DNA of 64,000 bases from Erythrophleum ivorense (Eukaryota > Streptophyta > Magnoliopsida > Fabales > Fabaceae), in the NCBI GenBank assembly GCA_026724425.1, contig JAIUCV010000007.1:22287286-22351285 (forward strand), written 5' to 3'. The stretch's first letter is position 1; every line of letters begins with the position of its first letter. This document shows positions 58,789 through 64,000 of the stretch, piece after piece. Under the pieces are notes generated by a model that worked only from the letters and a program-made list of their open reading frames with translations, ran no database searches and was not told the origin of the DNA. Both the position numbers and the translations under genes were made by a program.

Positions 58789-61700
58789 GACACCATAATT
58801 TATTTGCCTTCATAAGCTTCTTACTTATGCTTGACTTCATTTTAAGAGCTTGATTTAGCACTCTCACATGAAAAAATAATAATATTTTAATGAATAAATT
58901 TGCATTACATAGGGCCTAAAATTTTTGTTTCATGCCACATAGGCCTTACAAATCCATCCATATCATCCTTTACTTATAATTCATCTATATAAGTCATAGG
59001 CACCATAAAACATCGCACCAATTTTGGGTAAGAAGCCACACACTAGAAAAATGCAAAGATGCTCTCAGGTCCAGATTCTGAATTTTTGACATTAACTTTG
59101 AAAAATCATAATTAATTCTATAAATCATAGCTTTCTAGAAAGCCCTAAATGTCATAGCTTTCTAGAAAGCCCTAAATGTCAACTATAGGTTTAAAAATCA
59201 TTCTAAGCCATGAAAATATCAACTGGACTATGATTGATAATAGAATAGCACCAAAGGTCCAGCTGCCCAGGTTTGCTATCACAAGTTACTAATATAAATT
59301 TTAAAAATTCATAACTAATTTTAGAAAAATAAAAACCTAGAAAAAAAATACCATTATGGAAATCTATAGATGTTAACTAGAGAATAAAAATAAATCTAGA
59401 CCAAAACAGAAGTGTTTAGCTTATGAAAATTGATGGAATAGTAACATAGGTTTGACTGCATCCCTGATACTGATATGAAACTTCAAAAATTTGGTTCTCC
59501 CTTTACAAACCTCAAGTAGGGTGATCTTAGTGGTCACCAAAATCTTATCATGTCTAGTTTGTATCTGTAAAATTTCATAGTCATTGGATGACATTTAGCC
59601 CACAAATAACATATGTGAAGGAAGTGACCATATGAACAGTACATTTGCCAAATCTGTCAAATTTTACCAACTTTGAAAAACTATAAAAAAATTCTCTAAA
59701 TCTCAAAATTGGGTGTTCTTTGTCTCTATAGAAAGCTATAGATAAGACCTATATGCATGCCAAATTTCATGCCAAGACTAGCTTATTTGGTTAGATTTTG
59801 ATATAGCTCAAGTGTATAGCAATTTTAGTACCATGCAAGGGTCAAACTTGTTCCAAATGGCCTTCTAACCACTCGACCACACCTTGAGCATGTTTTAAAG
59901 TATAAACATATCATGTATAAGCTTCTTAAGTGGCCCAAACTATCATACATTTTAATCTCATTATGCCACATGCATAATTACACATTCAAGAATGGGCTCT
60001 CAAGTGGCCAAATCACATTTTCTTATTCATTTGCCTTCGACTTTGGTTTATATACTATATTTACATACTTTTACATTTGATCAATGGCTTACACCTTAAA
60101 AATAGTTTATACATATAACCTTTGACATTTAAGTACATCAAAAGCTACACTAATGTCAAAGTATGGCTAATCAAGCTCCTTGGCTTCCATTTTTATCTCC
60201 TTAAGCTCCACTTAGACATGGTGAGATGGAAGAGGGAATGAAGTGAGATTCAAGGAATCTCAATAGCTTAAACATCCATTCAAATAAGCAACCAAGGCAT
60301 ATAATTAAGTCAAAGAACACAAGTATGCATCCAATATAAACAAGAATCATTCAATCCATAATTTCCATGCCATAACAACATATCAAAGCTAAGAATAAAT
60401 TCTAGGGACTTTTGGTCTAGTCTTACCCCATTTTTGGGACTTTTGGATTAGTTTCACCCTTAATCTAGGGACTTTTGACCTAGCCTCACTCATCTTTGAG
60501 ACTTTTGGTCTTGTCTCACCCATTCCTAGGGACATTTGGCTTCACCTCACTCATTTCAAGGAATTTTTAAGACAATCTCACCCTTAGAGAACAATTCACA
60601 TTACAAAGCCAATCAAGAAAACATAATAGTACCATAGCAATAAAACAACATCAAATGGCATGTATCATGATGCAAATACACACACAAGCATTCAATGACA
60701 TTCATATAACCAAGAATGCATATAAGAGGGAGTGGAGAGCTACCTTGGTGCAAACACAAGTCTTTTTCCTTGACTATTCTTCTCCCCTTAAGGTCATACA
60801 CTTGCAAATAGATGGAGTTTGATTCCTTTGGCTTAGACACAAAAAATAGAAGCCAATTACATTCTTGAACCAAGCTCTAGCATTACCCACACATTACGGA
60901 AGCACACTTTTTCTATGGTTACATAATAGTTCCATAAAAGACCTAATGAAGCAACTATCATAATTTAAGCTCTTGGCTCCCTTTTCTTCTTATATTTAAA
61001 TCTCTTGACTCTATTTAGACTTCTTAGAGCTATCACACAATCATTTCCAAGAGCCTAGGTACATGTTACTTCTTTAAGTCACATTATGAAACTTATACCT
61101 CCAACTCTCAATTTATGGGTTCTAAATTTTTTTCATAGCTTCCTTTCATCTTCTCCCATCATATATAGTCCCAAACTAAGTTTAGAAAAAAAATTAAAAC
61201 ACTCCCTAGCCCCTCCAAGTGTGTTTGGCCGAGACAACTAGCATTATAGACCTATGGAATTTGCAATTTTTCTTTGAAGGAAGAGGCACTTGGGAAGCTT
61301 CCTATGGGTCTTAGGAACTCAATTAAACCCTCACATAAGCTAAGATATTCTTAGACAAAGTCATATTTTAGCATATGTTTTAGGATTCCTAACTTTGCCA
61401 TCTTGAAATTCACTATTTTTTTTCAAGTTTAATTGCATTTCCTAGGTTCCATAGTCCAAAACTTAGGTTTCATACTTCATTTGGCTCAGAAATAATTCCC
61501 CCTTGGCTATCTTATATGAGGTCAAGACACCCCCAAGAAGAAACAAGAAGGAAGAAACATGGAAGGCATTGAAGTTACCTTAGTTTCTAGCTTATCTCAG
61601 GTGCTCTTTCAATTGGTGAATTCCTCTCCTTCAAATTCCATTCTTCCTCCTCTGGACTAGGCCCAAAATAGCACTAAACAAATGATTAAAACCATAGGAA

Positions 61701-62404
61701 GAGAGGTGGGAAGGAGTAGAACAAATTTAAAGAAGGAAGAAGCTTGAAATTCTAAGATTTTTCATACCTTTTTCTTTGTTTTTCTCCTTCTTCTTCTCCT
61801 CTTTGGTGCACCCTTCTTAGTAGAACTCCTCTCCGGTCTTAGGCAAAAATTAAGTCAATTAAATGGGGGAGAAGGGAGGATGCCTCATTTAAAGGAAGAA
61901 AAACTTAAAATTGTTACAAGAAATTTCTATTTACATCCAGCATTCTTGGCATTTTCATTTTAAATTTGTTTTATCTCTTTTTTTAGAACTGTTTTTTCCA
62001 TTATAAAATTAAGGTTCTCTAATTTATAAAATAGCTTTAGAATCCCTCAATTTGTATTTATAACCTTCCTGAACAAAAATGTCAAAATTTGGGTCAACTG
62101 ACATTTAAATACCAGAGGGGGTTTGAACCAGTCTAGGGAACCCTAAGCAACTCAAATTTTCTATATAAAAAACCATCATGTGAGTTTTTTAAAAAGTGCT
62201 TATATTTACAAAAATACCACTACACTTTCAGTGATTTTATTGAACTACCTTGGCTTGGGTTTCGGGCATCTTAGACCTTGGATCCTCATTTTTCATTATT
62301 TAAAATTTTATTCTAATTTTATTTGGCCTTAAATCATTTAATCCAAGGGACTTACTTTTCAAATTGACTCATTTCAATGTTTATACGAAATACTAAATAT
62401 TACA
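58789..62404 (-). mobile_element. Solo LTR abutting the TRIM, R1 subgroup B
   Basis: The right end (LTR start, minus sense) is ...CTAAATATTACA at 62404, followed by TATCT. The left end is worn: GACACCATAATTT lacks the usual TGTAA, or shares its T with the flank AATCT. The body matches the solo LTR at 52788-56212 along its length, including the motif array (~60395-60590) and the subgroup B box (~59510). It lies in LINE sequence, next to the TRIM. Confidence 0.82.
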
Positions 62405-62409
62405 TATCT

Positions 62410-62860
62410 AATCATTATATTCTTTGGGTTGGTTTAAAATAACCGCATCATCTATTTCTTGCCCTTGGTTAGTACTTGGAGATTTTAATCAAACATTATA
62501 CTTACAAGAGATAAAAAAGAGTCATGTTTTAGTAATATACGGGAAAGTCAATTTTGTGAAGTGATAAATACATGTCAGTTTGTAAATATTAGACCTAGTG
62601 TAGTGTGGTATACATGGGTTAACAATAGGCAAGGTGATGATGCTATATAGGCCAAATTAGATGGAGTGTTATATAACCCCTAATGGCTTGGATTATTATT
62701 GCATTCAACATTGCAAGAATTCACATTCACAACTTCAGATCATGCTCCATTGGCATTTAGTTTTGACCTTATGCCACCTTTTAGGAAATGCTCATTTTGT
62801 AAGGATTGCCCATTCTATTTTGAAAACTTTTGGTTAAATTTTCCATAATGCTAAATAGTA
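62410..62860 (+). pseudogene. LINE endonuclease domain, C-terminal half
   Basis: The sequence SSISCPWLVLGDFNQTLYLQ carries the GDFN motif of apurinic/apyrimidinic-type LINE endonucleases. After frameshifts come FVNIRPSVVWYTWVNNRQGD, KLDGVLYN and TSDHAPLAF, matching the YTW-N-R-G, RLDR and SDH catalytic boxes (Asp and His kept). The enzyme nicks target DNA to prime reverse transcription. Stops within the frame make it inactive. Confidence 0.85.
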
Positions 62861-64000
62861 AATGGAATACATGGGTGAATGGTTCTTGTGCTTATAAGGT
62901 TGCCTGCAAATTACTTAATATTAGGCAAGCTCTTACATTTTGGAATAAATTTTAGGTTGGTAATATTAAGCAAAATATTAGAGACTTAGAAACACAATTA
63001 CTACTTATTTAAGAGTAACTTCCAAGTGAAGATATGGCAATGGTTGAGCAAGCGTGTCATCGATATGATTGTGAGAAAGCTTTATCACTCAAAAGGCTAG
63101 GCAAGTGTGGTTAGTGCATAAGGATCATAATGGTCAATATTTTCATAATTTGGTTAAAAATATAGAATTAACAATTTTATTTTCAAACTTAAGGATACTA
63201 ATGGACATTGGGTTTAAGATTTACAATGGATTGAAAACCTTGTGTAGGCATATTTTTTGGAGGTCTATGCATCTCTTTTTGATTTGTTAATTAGTAGTTT
63301 ATATTTTTCAATAGTTAAACCAATTTGATATTCCTACATTGTCTAGCTATAACATATAACATCTCCAAGACAATGTTACCATTATGGAGATTGAGCAAGC
63401 TGTGTTTTAGTTAAGGACGAATAGAGCTCAAGATCCAAATGGTTTTCATGCTAAATTTTACCAAATTTATTAGGACTTGGTAAAAGGGAATTTGTTCCAA
63501 ATGGTTTTGATTTTTTTCCCATCATGGTTATTTAGTGAAAGCATTAAATAGGTCTTATATTATTTTGCTACCAAAATGTGAGACTCCTCAATTTCTAAAG
63601 AATTATAGACCTATTAATTTATATAATGTGCTTTATAAATTGATTTCCAAAATTATTTGTAATCGCTTGAAAGATGCTTTAGTGGAAGTCATTGCACCAA
63701 ATCAAAATGCTTTTTTACCTAGGTAGTTTTAGAATTATTAAACAAGTCGCATCATACAAGGACCATCCAAACTGATTAGTGTGCATATAAGTTAGATATT
63801 GCCAAAACCTATGATAAGGTATCGTGGAGTTTTTTAGAAGTTATTTTGCAAAAAAATTCAATTTCCATCACACTAGGTACAACTTATCATGATGTCCAAG
63901 CTGCTTCTTATCAAATGATTATGAATGTTCCTCCCACATAACTGCTTGCCCTTCAACAAGGACTTAGACAAGGTGATCTTCTTTCTCCATATTTACTTAT
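62861..64000 (+). pseudogene. LINE reverse transcriptase, partial, runs off window
   Basis: A linker from 62861 leads to the reverse transcriptase. Clear motifs are NRSYIILLPKCETP, NYRPINLYNVLYKLISKIIC and NRLKDALVE (63540-63690), then KLDIAKTYDKVSWSFLE (63790-63840; motif A, catalytic Asp kept), and GLRQGDLLSPYL at the right edge (motif B). Several frameshifts and stops separate them. The YxDD box and any RNase H domain lie beyond 64000. The order and wording of these motifs place it in the plant L1 clade. Confidence 0.9.

Overview
The window is transposon-dominated, AT-rich nuclear DNA, most likely from a eudicot plant. The evidence is the iMet primer-binding sites (TGGTATCAGAGCC), TRIM elements, a TNP2-type CACTA transposase, a plant L1-type LINE with a DUF4283-like ORF1, plant-type LINE RNase H, and many short AT-rich foldback elements. 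I cannot name the species. Almost all long open frames are chance frames in repeats. I see one candidate host-type coding exon (8185-8508) and no tRNA, rRNA or CRISPR array.

Layout: 1-3304 is a rearranged TRIM array (7 PBS-like sites, ~147-bp units, head-to-head inversion) sitting inside the 3' part of a large LTR. 3305-12616 is AT-rich DNA with three kinds of foldback/MITE-like elements, the membrane-protein-like exon and a decayed LINE RNase H domain. 12617-28357 is a large LARD-like LTR element: two ~3.7-3.8 kb LTRs, iMet PBS, a non-coding interior and a polypurine tract. A reverse-strand solo LTR (TSD CCTTC) is nested in its interior. 28358-36860 holds a decayed CACTA transposase gene split by another reverse solo LTR (TSD GATGG/GATAG). 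36861-42450 is mostly unassigned AT-rich DNA with microsatellites.

42450-64000 looks like one decayed L1-type LINE (+ strand, running off the right edge) into which several elements inserted: (i) a solo LTR of a second family (TSD TTGGG) that itself carries two nested solo LTRs (TSDs TAATC and GTGTG); (ii) a solo LTR (TSD ATAGT); (iii) a complete ~405-bp TRIM directly abutting a further solo LTR, both using the same TATCT target.

One related LTR family, here called R1, occurs nine times and makes up nearly half of the window. By a shared internal box it splits into subgroup A (copies at 1688, 18536, 30401, 43024, 47735) and subgroup B (12617, 24520, 52788, 58789). Most copies are solo LTRs with readable 5-bp target duplications, so the region records repeated insertion followed by LTR-LTR recombination. 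Inside the LTRs are features not explained by ordinary LTR function: a ~31-bp tandem motif, paired splice-donor-like sites ~189 bp apart, and, in two LTRs, clusters of short palindromes. R1, MITE-1, MITE-2 and MITE-3 are labels made for this answer only.
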